Source: Caprella mutica (taxonomy: Eukaryota > Arthropoda > Malacostraca > Amphipoda > Caprellidae). From it: a DNA stretch of 64,000 nucleotides. Below, in pieces: positions 13,117 to 23,462 of the stretch; the first letter of the stretch is position 1, and every line of letters begins with the position of its first letter. Made by a program: the position numbers and the translations under genes. The notes under the pieces are model-generated. The model was not told the origin of the DNA. It was given only the letters and a program-made list of their open reading frames with translations, and ran no database searches. Location of the stretch: the NCBI GenBank assembly GCA_947561585.1, contig CANNZV010002604.1, positions 1 to 64,000 on the forward strand, written 5' to 3'.

Positions 13117-13790
13117 TCCCATTTGTGGTAGATAGCTTCGTCGAAGCCAGGGGGGCCCTTTGGTCTCCCCGAACGACCTAATGTTGTATAATAGCCCTTC
13201 CCAATTTTATTAGATGGCTTCGTCGTAGACAGGGGGGACCCTTGGTCCCCTCGATGTGACCTAATGAGTTTTTTTGTTTACTCCAATATCTCGGTAACTT
13301 TTTTACTCAAATCGTACTGGCGACAAGTCTACAGACTCAATGGGGGCAATATCTAAAGGAAGCTAATCTGTTTAGCTCGAAATTTCTAAGATCGTCAACT
13401 GAGCTCTTTTTGAATTTCGATTTTCGATCTCCAAATTTTTTTATTAAAAAAAAAGTAAAAAAACGGTAAAAATGAAATAAAAAAATGATGTAGATCCAAA
13501 CTCAAAAAAAGCTCAGTTGACGATCTTAGGAATGTCGTGCTAAGCATATCAGCTTCCATAGAGTTCTCTGTAAGACCAGCCCCATTGTGTCTAGACTTTT
13601 AATGGGGGGCTGAAAAACAGGGTTTTTGGCCCCCACGTGGGAGGGATGCCCCAAAATGAAAAATTTAAATGAATATCTTCAAAGATTTGGAGCATTTACA
13701 CCTTATGTCAAAATCTCAGATCAGTCGGACGAGTATTATTGGCAGCTAGCAGAAACAACAATACGTTCCCCTTATGGTAAATTACACAAT
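13117..13790 (-). mobile_element. palindromic element Q, relative of element P
   Basis: Related to 3053-3930 in the opposite orientation. CAATAATACTNGTCCGA, the TTACACCTTATGTC segment and the GTCGAAGCCAGG / AGGTCGTTCGGGGA segment all have counterparts there. The core is a palindrome at about 13360-13555, with arms containing CTAAGATCGTCAACTGAGCT and AGCTCAGTTGACGATCTTAG. The outer segment near 13130-13262 is a diverged tandem pair (TTCGTCGAAGCCAGGGGGG and TTCGTCGTAGACAGGGGGG). Exact ends and target duplication were not resolved. Non-coding. Confidence 0.65.
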
Positions 13791-13794
13791 ACGC

Positions 13795-13848
13795 ATGGTT
13801 AACATCTGTAATTGAAATTGTAATTGACATGTGGTAAATTACACATGG
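13795..13848. repeat. ACATGGTTAACATCTG repeat, part left of piggyBac
   Basis: One to two units of a roughly 60-bp tandem repeat (ACACATGGTTAACATCTGT ... TAATTGACATGTGGT). The array continues at 16925, so piggyBac inserted at a TTAA inside this repeat. Confidence 0.8.
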
Positions 13849-13852
13849 TTAA

Positions 13853-16800
13853 CCCTTTATGACCTGGTTGAACGAATTAGTTCAGTCAAAAATGAATAGT
13901 TGTAATATACAAAATATAATATTAATTGTCTGAAACACAAAACGTGTCCGTTTAGTATTTGTGCAGTTGCCTAACGTCACTAGATTACAAGAGTGAAGTG
14001 TTAGCATCAGTATGGTAGTATTCTTCGTCGCGAGTGGTTGTGCGTGTTCGCTGGTGAAATTTGATATTTTTTAAGTGCCATGGAGAATAACACAGGTGAG
14101 ATGAAGTAATTTAAATAATAACAAGTGATAAAGTAACTACTATTAGGCATGTAGAAACAATGTCAGACTTAAAATATTGCATTATGGGTTTTATACTGCT
14201 ATTTTCTTGTGGTAGACTATTCAGTTCGTGGTATAACCTCCCACATGTCCTATGAACTTAATCGTTCACCTCGTAGTTCAATACAAGATATGTTTATGAA
14301 TTGTTCAATTTCGTGATGTTCGCAGGTATATCAGCTAAATCGTTTTATGTAGCAATGTCAAAGCGTCCGAGAATAATAAATCAGCTGCAAGCCGCAGCAG
14401 ACAGTGATGGAGACGATGATTACGATAGTGATGACACTATTGCTGATCCAAATTTTTTTCTCGACGATGCAAATGAATGTGAGTGCTCTGATATATAATC
14501 TTTACAACCAAAAGTTCTCTCGGACATTATATAATGATTTTGTCTAATTTAACATGATATTTTTCAGGGCAAGATCTGGATGAAGAAGAGAATGATTCGG
14601 ATCCTGTTGATGAAGAGTTCCCTGATGAAGACCAAGCAACTGGAAACCGTTGAAGTTTCTGAGCACACAGAAGATAGTGCTAATGCTGTGATTATTGAAA
14701 TCAATGATAGAGATTCCAGAGCAACGAGAAGACAATCTGTAGCTTCATGGGTTCTTGCAACATCTGAAGATTCAACTAAAATTCCCAGTTTCGTAACTGA
14801 TGATTGTGAAGCAGATGTATCTCTCGGATATCCTATTGATTATGTTAGGAAGTTCTTGACTCAAGATTTCTTGGAATTAATTGTTGAGCAGAGTAATCTG
14901 TATTCAGCATGGAAGGATCCAAATAAACTACTCGATACAACTCAAAGTGAAGTTGAACAATGGATAGGGCTAGTCTATTTTTTCTCTATGGTCAAGATTA
15001 CGAATGCAAGAAATCATTGGAATGCTCAATACCTCGGTTTACGAGACGTGGCTTCAGCAATAATGAGCAGGGACAGGTGGTTTGAAATAAAATCGAACCT
15101 TCACTTTGTGGATAATGCAGTTCCGAGTGATGATAAATTTTGTAAAGTTAGACCAATGAACAGTCATCTCCAGGAAAAGTTCAGACAGATTCCAATGATC
15201 CAAAATCTGTGTGTAGATGAGCAGTTAGTCCCGTTCAAAGGAAAGTCATCTATGAAGCAATATATCCCATCAAAACCGCATAAATGGGGATATAAAATTT
15301 TTGTTTTGGCTGATGCAGATGGAGTTACATACGATTTTATTCCCTACTCTGGTAAAATAAATCCTGTTGAGACTCAAGATGTTCCTGATCTGAAAGCTAG
15401 TGGGAATATAGTCTTGCATCTTGCTCAAACCATCCCAAGTGGACATAATCATCTGTTATTCTTTGATAACTGGTTTTCATCTGTTCCTCTTATGCAACAT
15501 TTGATCAAAAGAAGTATTTTCTGTTGTGGGACAGTAAGACAAAATCGAGTACCAGGATTTAGGTCAAATAAAATGACTGACAAAGAGTTCATGAAGAAAG
15601 GCAGGGGAAATTTTGAGGAGAGGAGATTAGTTAGCGAAAATTGTGACATCTCTTATGTTCGATGGTTTGATAATAAGATAGTCAACATGCTATCGACATT
15701 TGCAAGGTCCGAACCTGTACACGAAGTTGAAAGATTCGATAAGAAGGCTAAAAGAAAAGTTCATGTGAAGTGCCCAGATATCGTCAAAACTTACAATCGA
15801 TCAATGGGCGGAGTTGACAAAGCAGACTTTCTTATTGCACTGTACAGGATCGATCTGAGATCCAAGAAATACTATATGAAATTGGTATTTCATATGTTCG
15901 ACATGGTAATTGTGAACAGTTGGTTACTATATAAGCGTGATGCAAAAGAGCTGAAGATCCCAAAGAAAGATATCCTCGCTCTGGCTCCTTTCAAGTTGAA
16001 GGTGGCATTTGCATTGATGCAACAGGGAAAAGTACTGAACCAGAATAAAAGAGGAAGACCAAGTAGCAGAGATCATCAACGAAAACAATTTTTCAAGGGT
16101 GTTGCTCCACACCCAGATGCACCAATCAGATATGACCAAGATGGGCATTGGCCAGTGGTGGATGAAGTGCGTCGCCTTTGCAGATTTGAAGGCTGTAAAG
16201 GTCGCACCAATGTGACTTGCTGTAAGTGTAAACTTCACCTTTGCTTCAATGGAAATGTCAACCATTTCTTCAGCTACCACAACAAATAATGTAGCTAAGT
16301 AAAACCATATGGGATTTAAAATACCCTATACTGGTTCAATTTATGTTCTTTACTCTATACCAAAGTAAATTGTGTACAATTCATTTGCCAAAATTAAAAC
16401 TAATGTGATGTTTTGTGATTCTACTTTAATTTGTTGAATATACTTATTTATTTCATAAGGCTAATGTAAGAATTGAGTTCCTGAAATCAAAGGATATTAT
16501 TAATTATTGTAGTAGCTACATAAAAAGATAACAATTGTGCTAATCTTATATATCTGTATTATTATATTTTTCTAATTTTTGTTCATTTTATGTTTTATGG
16601 TCGATTTGTGAAACCATATTCTATAATAAAAAGATAATACCTAATTGAATTGATACTAATATATCAATATATAAAGTTTTGATAATATGGGACGTATTTT
16701 TTTGATAATAGTTCAATTATCCTATATTTTTCATTCGTTTTGAATTTCTTTTGTGCATTATTTGTATAACGAGCTGAACGAATAAGTTCAGTCGTTTTAA

Positions 16801-16924
16801 AATCTATGAATAATTTTTTTTTTTCAATATGAATACATAAATAGTGTTATTACCCATGATATGTACTGAAAATAACCAATAATAATTTTTTTTCATCACT
16901 TATCATAATTCAGGTCATAAAGGG
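13853..16924 (+). mobile_element. piggyBac-family DNA transposon, near-complete
   Basis: The 3,072-bp element is flanked by TTAA (13849-13852 and 16925-16928), the canonical piggyBac target. The 14-bp terminal inverted repeats are perfect: CCCTTTATGACCTG at the left and its complement at 16911-16924. A subterminal motif, TGAACGAATTAGTTCA at about 13870 and TGAACGAATAAGTTCA at about 16773, occurs near both ends and is itself nearly palindromic. It may be a transposase binding site (inference). The element carries its own transposase gene and disrupts an ACATGG-repeat array. Perfect ends and an almost open gene suggest a fairly recent insertion. Confidence 0.95.
14080..16289 (+). CDS. piggyBac transposase, spliced, with one frameshift
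   Basis: DDE transposase that excises and inserts the surrounding element at TTAA. The 569-codon open frame 14580-16289 contains the family core. Candidate catalytic aspartates are D213 (CVDEQLVPFKG), D296 (FFDNWFSS) and D413 (MGGVDKADF), and the C-terminal 35 residues form a cysteine-rich zinc domain (CRFEGCKG...CCKCKLHLC). The ATG at 14580 is unlikely to be the true start. Splice signals suggest exons 14080-14095, 14326-14478 (both donors GTGAG) and 14568 onward (acceptor TTTTTCAG). These join in phase into an acidic N-terminus of the usual piggyBac kind, containing MSKRPRII. The acidic frame hits a stop near 14652, while the catalytic frame is offset by one base. A single indel around 14600-14650 therefore breaks an otherwise intact gene. 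Confidence 0.9.
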
Positions 16925-16928
16925 TTAA

Positions 16929-17510
16929 CATCTGTTATTGAAATGGTAATTGACATGTGGTTTTAATGTAACAAATTACACATGGTTAACATCTTTTATT
17001 GAAATGGTAATTGACATGTGGTTTTAATGTGGTAAATTACACATGGTTAACATCTGTTATTGTAATGATAATTGACATATGGTTGTAATATGGTAAATTA
17101 CATATGGTTAACATCTGTTATAAATAAATAAATAACTTTATTGAAAATAATAAGAAACATTAAAAATTGTTACAGAAACACAAATACTAAATCAAACTTA
17201 TTAATACAATATATACTTTTCTAATCTCAATAAATTGTAATGTGGTTAATTACATATTGTTAACATCTGTCAATTAAATTGTAATTGGCATGTGGTTTAA
17301 TGTATATAATTACATATCTATACCATATGTTTTCAGTATGGTTTTAAACATGTGGTTATGATATTGCGTTACCACATGTTAACCATCTGTTATTTCAGTG
17401 TTTAGGTTGTTTCAATGTGGATGATACATCTTAAAAGCTTTTTGCCACATTATAACCACCCAACCACATGGTATACATGTGTAAGCAATATGGAAATGTT
17501 TGCAGGGATC
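16929..17510. repeat. ACATGGTTAACATCTG tandem repeat, part right of piggyBac
   Basis: Four to five diverging units of about 60 bp (CATGGTTAACATCTGTTATT ... GGTAATTGACATGTGG). The region ends with ACATGGTATACATGTG and TTTGCAGGG, the latter also present at 13110 just before element Q. The array was one block before piggyBac and element Q were inserted. Confidence 0.8.
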
Positions 17511-17560
17511 TAATCTAATTTACTATATCTATAAGAACTAATATGAATATTACACGCAGA

Positions 17561-18156
17561 CAAGGTATATTAACTACAAGGTAGAGTATTGCGCAGGTTC
17601 ATATTAAGATGATTACAGTTTTGTTGTGAAAGACGCTTCGGTGGCCCGGGTTAATTATATAATTTATATTTACATAGACACAAGGTGTGTTTTTTGTTCT
17701 TCTTAGAATAGAAAGCTTAACTTCTTTTTATTTGACTAAATTGGCTAATTTTAGCATTGCCTTGATTATTCTCAAGATATATTAACTTTGAAGGTATACC
17801 AAATATCTTGATACGAGTTTTAAATTCTTCTGTGCATAAATAAATACGAACGCACAGATGTGACCCTGTAATATTACTTTACATACTCTATATACTGTAC
17901 AGCGGGGTTAATATTATTTGTAAATAAGGATTTGCCCATGATTGTTAATGCAGTGTACGGATACCATTTAAATTTTTTTTAACCCGCTGTATAGCAAGGC
18001 TCACAAACTACAGTGTATATGAACCTTGTTGTATAGTATATAAAATAAATAATCTAATATTGCAGGGTCACATCTGTGCGTGCGTATTTGTTTATGCGCA
18101 GAAGAGTTTAAAATTCGTATCAAGGCATAGCATACCTGGTAAGTTAATGTATCTAG
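17561..18156. mobile_element. hAT-type MITE J, copy 1
   Basis: The left end is CAAGGTATATTAACTAC. The right end is a diverged complement (GTTAATGTATCTAG). Flanks CACGCAGA (17553-17560) and CACGTAGA (18157-18164) match at 7 of 8 bases, consistent with the 8-bp duplication of hAT elements. It is homologous to the larger copy at 48828-49924, including GTAGAGTATTGCGCAGGTTC and the TTATGCGCAGA segment. Non-coding, and it lies upstream of the DNase I-like exons. Confidence 0.75.
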
Positions 18157-18543
18157 CACGTAGATAAGTATTTATATAAACATTATTTGCGCATCGTGCT
18201 ATATGGGAATACAAAAATGGCGACAAAGAATAGTGAAAAACCAGTATGGAGATTTCTGAAAAAGATTTTTTTTAATCCATATTATTTAGAGCTAAACAAA
18301 GTATATCTCACTCTATAATTAATTAGATTGATTTTATTAAATAAAACAGTAGCAAATGTATGATTTTATTCGCACCCTCCCTTCTAAGCTATTGCTTTTG
18401 TGTAATAATCTGCAGTATCTGTAGTACATAATTTCTTCTTCGCTTAAACTTCTGCATGAGGATTTCGGTGATACAGATGGTGAAGCTCCTACTTATAATG
18501 CATCGCACAAGAACCATGATGGCTATGATTTATTATTTTGCAG

Positions 18544-20123
18544 ATGTGATGATGCTTGGTGATTTCAATGCTGGATGTTCTTATGTTGTTCAGAAAGAAT
18601 TCAAGAATATAAGACTGTTCACAAACGCTTCTTTCGATTGGCTCATTTCAGATCATGCAGATACGACAACAAAAACGACATCTTGTCCATATGACAGGTA
18701 AGTTTCAATATCCAGAAGAAATTTTCAATGTTCGTTGTTGGAGATTTTGATGTAAATATTTTGATAGTTATTGTAAATGCTAATGACAATATCTTACCCA
18801 GATAATCGAACCGATACGATTTTTTAATTACTATAATAATTCAAGGTTTTACTGTTATTTAAGTGTTTGAAAAAATCTTCTTGACGTCTATTATCTCACA
18901 GCAAGCTACCATTCTTTCGGTTCCCTTAAAATCTGTTACAGAATTGTGGTTGCCGGAGATGTCGTTAAGAAACAGGCCTATTATAAAACAGCGTCTACTT
19001 TCTATTTTGATGAGGCATTAGAAATAGATCAGAACTGGGAGTTGGTGAGTCATCATATTGCTTTCAATTTTCCCATATACGTGAATGAACATATTAATCA
19101 TCAATGTTTTCCTACAATCTGTTACCTAATATTTTCTTCATTTAGGTTTCTGGAGTGAGTGACCACTACCCTGTGGGGGTGATGATTAGAGGCTCAGCAC
19201 CACATTTCTCCATTGTTTCTAGTGTTGGGGTGGGAGTTGACTTACACCCCAATGGTTGGTGTGAGGTTTATGCTCTACTCAATGCAATGACTAGCCACTC
19301 TTGCGATTCAAGAAATGGAGATGGCACTATGTATTTGTCAAATGTTTCAGTACGTTAAGTTTAATTGCAGGTTATAAATATCTCATAATTTTAAGGCTGG
19401 CATAGAAAGAATAGGATAATAAAAATATTAAATCTTTCTTTAACAGGAAATCTGAATTTTTGTCTAATTCATACCATTTACAGTACGGAGAATGGACGAA
19501 AGAAGGTCTGAATTCAGCAATGGAATTTCTATCGGGAATGTCTGATTTGCATCCATCAGTTGTCACTAAAGAAGTATGTTTTATTGACAGGAAGCAGTTA
19601 AGATTACTTTCCATTATATAATAATATTGACGAAATATACATCTGAACAATTCATGGAAACACGTCTTTTTCCCATTTTAACGTGGTTTTTGCTGGTTCA
19701 TAAAATTCATATTTTCATACCCTGCATCGCGACCAAAATAGGTTAATATGTGAATAATTGGGTAATATATATTTGAATGTATGAGGATTGCTGAAACAAC
19801 TTTACAATCGGATTATTATATTCTTAAGCTTTAATTTTAGAGAATTTACACGACTATAATTTTCATTGATAGTATAAGCTGAATATATTCGATAGAATGA
19901 TAAATAATCATCACCTTCATAATCCCTTTGTTTTATTTAATTTGCGATCGAATTAACACAGGCCGTGTCCATTCTGGGGTATAAGTTGTCTCACGGAGCT
20001 GTGCAGGACCAAACTCTCTTCACTCAGGATTTGGATCCCCTCCCACTGAGAATAAGTTTGACCTGCCGAGGTTCCACTGTCCAGTGCACGCTCTCGATTA
20101 CCAGGGGAACTGAGATCAATTAG
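18544..20123 (+). CDS. DNase I-family endonuclease, last five exons visible
   Basis: Probable host gene for a secreted or lysosomal-type DNase I. Five exons with consensus splice sites join in phase: 18544-18697, 18942-19044, 19146-19349, 19484-19573 and 19962-20123 (TAG). Exon 1 of this set carries the metal-binding signature MLGDFNAGCSYV and an Asp-rich ISDHADTTTKTT segment ending CPYDR. Exon 2 begins IVVAG. Exon 3 begins VSGVSDHYPVGV, the catalytic Asp-His block. The two cysteines (CSYV and CPYD) match the conserved DNase I disulfide. The fold normally ends soon after SDHYPV. Here about 120 more codons follow over three exons, including TKEGLNSAMEF and TCRGSTVQCTLSI, which I do not recognise. 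The first half of the nuclease is missing from the nearby sequence, so upstream exons lie far away or the gene is truncated. Confidence 0.8.
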
Positions 20124-21090
20124 CGAATATATATTCTACTGGTGAAATATGTATTCCATGTAAATCATTTTTAAATATAATCTGTGAAGTTTGTTTTAAG
20201 ACGGATATCTCATTCATTATTTGATTATTGAATCAACTTTGTAATATTAGCGATTTATTTATGAAGTTTACGAATTCACCGATACCGATGCATCTCAACA
20301 AGTTCCGATACCGATACTTTGAAAAATACCGATTGTTGCTAATACTTTCCAATTTTTTAAAGTTTAAATTTTAACTTACTATTTATAAAATTTCATATTG
20401 ATTAGCAATTTATGAGTTTATTATAGATGGTATGAATCACAAGTAATCCTATATGCTCATAAAGTTGCTTCCATCCAGAATCTGAATTTTATTAGTTAAT
20501 AATTTCATAATATATTTTGTTTTACTTTCACATTAATTGAAATACATTGGCATTAAATGAATAACTTGTCTGTTGTCATCTTGTGATACTTTTCATAAAT
20601 AAGTTCAAAACTGCACCAACAGTAGCTGAATAATTTCGTGCGCGGAAAATTGCAACTGTGGGAAGATTGCCACCCGGAAAATTGCCACTGTATTTATAGA
20701 TTCATACGGATTTTTTTTTCCTAAAAATAACAAAATTCATATGTACTGAATTTAATATTGATCATAATTAAATAGAAAATAATTATTTACATTGAGTATA
20801 TCTCATTTTGACAAGTAATACAATCTAAGTCGATTATTCCGTCGGTGGGTGGGAGTTGATCAATTCTTAACTTTATGTTTTCGATTGTTCTCTTTAGACT
20901 TTAAATCATTTAAGGTACTCTACTCTATTGTTTGCCTTCCATTTATTTTCTCATACAGGTGAACTAAAAGGTACGTAGTATCTTTATTATGTTTAGTCTT
21001 GTATTCAGTATTGACCACAAAAAAAAATCAATAAAGATATCTTAAAAAATTGCATTATATATCGTATAAATATAATATAAATGAAACTAA
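20124..21090. other. AT-rich stretch with isolated B-like words
   Basis: Mostly featureless. At 20636-20690 three words resembling element B's terminal array occur (GTGCGCGGAAAATTGCAACTG, then GGAAGATTGCCAC and GGAAAATTGCCACTG), including the same GTGCGCGGAA start as at 51238. No partner end was seen, so this is a fragment or one-ended relic. Confidence 0.5.
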
Positions 21091-22804
21091 GGGTACGGTT
21101 ACTATGAATGCGTATTCAAGCAATTTTTCGCACTGACGACCTCTGATGAAATCGGATGAAAATCAAATTCATACTTTCCAATGGGAGTGGTTACAGTGGC
21201 AGCGATTTGGCCGTCAGAATACGTACGAAGTCGTCAGAACAACTTCAGTGTTCAAACAAGTCTGATTTTTTTTATGCGACTAGCGACAGATTCGTTCATT
21301 CTCGTGTTTAATTCTCTTACTTTCGACAGCTGTTACTGTTTACCCATGCGTTTAGGAAATATATTATTATATTTTATCAGGAATGATACAGATATTATTT
21401 AATTATTTATAATATGTATTTGTTTGTATAAAGGCTTGAATTTTTTTTTCAATAAAATGGAATATGCTTGAATAGTTATATAAAAAATATGCTCCTTATT
21501 TTTCTATTTTTGGTATTTCAAAAATTTTGTGCAATGAAAATAATAATCAAATTAGCGTCGCGTCAATTATTTCAGAGACACACATCTAGGTATTCTTTTA
21601 ATTCCTCTCGAACATTATCTCAAATGAAAATAGGTTGGACCCCAATATTAATTGGGCAGAAACATACTGACGATCAGAAATCGCGTACAGTGTAACCACA
21701 TCGCACTGACGATCAGGTCTGACCGGGATCCGGAAAACTGATCGAAAGCAATTAACCGAAAACAATTGATCGAATGGAAAATTGATCGAAAGGAAAATTG
21801 GTCGAATGGAAAATTGATCGAAAGGAAAATTGATCGAAAGGAAAATTGGTCGAATGGAAAATTGATCGAATGGAGAATTGACCGAAAAACATGATTGAAA
21901 ATGATATTGGATCTATTTACACTAATTGACAATGATAGCTAAAACCATGGATTAACAGGGAAACTTAATTGCAATATATTACAGCTAGTAAATCTTGTTA
22001 CCATGATTTATATATAATAATAATTTATGTATAACATTTCTTCAATCAACTGTTTTTCTATAACAGAGAATTAAATGCTTTGAAATATATTATAATTTGA
22101 AGAACTTTAATTTTTCTTAGTTCAAGAATTTAGGTAGTTCTAGATAACTTGTGAAATGAAAGTTAAATAAATAATTAATTTAGTATATGTTTAACATCTG
22201 TTTCGGCACCAAAAGTCATATCACTGACGGCAAAAAGGAATTAAATACAAGAGATAGGAAGAAGCAGTCAGAAAGGAAAGTGGATTCATGAACAAAGTCA
22301 CTTAACACCGTTGGTGTTAAGTGAGTACTTTGTGAGTGCAGTCACTTACCAAGGAATGTAACAAAATGGACTCTCAGCACCGGTTACTGCACTAACAGAT
22401 GGAAGAAAAAAATGAAGCTGTTCTATTCGATCAATTTTCCTTTCCTGTCGATCAATTGTTGTGCGATCAATTTTCCTTCGATCAATTTTCCATTCGATCA
22501 ATTTTCCTTTCAATAAATTTTTCATTCGATCACTTGCTTTCAATAAATTGTTTTCGGTCTATTGCTTTCGATCAATTTACCCAGACCCGGTCTGACCATA
22601 TCGTCAGTGCGAAAAATCGCTCGAGTACGCGTCCATAGTAACCGTACCCTACGGTTACTATGAGCCATTTTTCGCACTGATGACTAAGTAGCTGCCACTG
22701 TAACCACTCTTATTTGGAAAGTATGAATTTAATTTTCATCGGATTTCATCAGAAGTTGTCAGTGCGAAAAATCGCTTGAATACGCATCCATAGTAACCGT
22801 ACCC
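21091..22804. mobile_element. composite element H (TAA target, TIR GGGTACGGTTACTATG)
   Basis: Left end GGGTACGGTTACTATG at 21091; right end is its complement ending 22804. TAA lies outside both ends (21088-21090 and 22805-22807), as in PIF/Harbinger insertions. An internal pair of ends meets head to head at about 22635-22665, so there is a long unit (21091-22649, containing element G) and a short unit of about 155 bp (22650-22804). TTTTTCGCACTGACGA and complements recur at both ends. Superfamily assignment rests only on the 3-bp target and TIR and is tentative. Confidence 0.65.
21725..22588. mobile_element. element G, word-terminus element with 9-bp target duplication
   Basis: Perfect GGTCTGACC flanks (21716-21724 and 22589-22597). 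The left end is GGGATCCGGAAAACTGATCG and the inverted right end reads GGGTCTGGGTAAATTGATCG, the same length and alignable. Both ends carry arrays of 16-bp words of the type GATCGAATGGAAAATT: about nine at the left (21745-21885) and about eight inverted at the right (22425-22575). The interior is AT-rich and non-coding. The element sits inside element H. Antisense and sense frames through the word arrays are artefacts of repetition. Confidence 0.9.
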
Positions 22805-23462
22805 TAAGTGCAACATGTTTTGTTCTATTTAGTTTTTATCACTAATCATCATGAACATTTTGCAACACTATCGCAACAGGATTGTTAGCTAGTTTTTGCT
22901 AAACTTAAAGAAGCCTTTTTAATTAGTATCTTATCCACAGATATATTCTTAATTCATTTTCAGTTCTTCTAATTTGAAAAAATGTAACGTTTATAACTTT
23001 CGAATAAATCAAGATTTTTTTATTGACTTATATTCAAAAAAAGTGTTTCTTATCACTCTTACAAATGACGTTAAATTGGTAATATTTTTCTTCTCTCAGC
23101 GTTTCTTTGAAAAACAGTGGCAAAAAGGTAAGTTTCACTTAGACAAGTCAGTTTTCCAGATTGTAAGAGCAACCCAGATGCGAGTTACAGAACTCTTATA
23201 CGGTCTCCAATCGCACCTAAAACGCAATAAAGGTTGTGACACACAACCGTGAGAATGGCAACCGGAAATACTCTTAAGTATGACACCACACAAGAGGTTC
23301 TTAGGAAGCAAATATCACGAAAAACACAAGCCGGAACTTGCTTGATTTTACAGCAAAATAAACACTGCGTAGTCTACTTTTAAAGCAAAACTAATTCTAG
23401 TACAAAAGAGGTACTTGAACCCCTCCCATATCTTTAGGCAAGTAACGAAACGTTACTTTTTC
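22805..23462. other. unassigned; possible small exon or relic
   Basis: A 92-codon frame at 22974-23252 has no recognisable domain. Within it TTCTTCTCTCAG precedes a 28-nt segment that ends AAAAAG before GTAAGTTT, which could be a tiny exon, but nothing else supports that. I see no named gene here. Confidence 0.3.

Noticed and set aside
14580..14640. ATG at 14580 as the piggyBac start
   Set aside because: The residues after it are basic and unlike the family. The alternative frame is acidic and joins in phase to two upstream exons.
21648..22638. Frames with repeated FDQFS or SIRSIF peptides at both ends of element G
   Set aside because: They are translations of the 16-bp word arrays and are mirrored in the inverted end.
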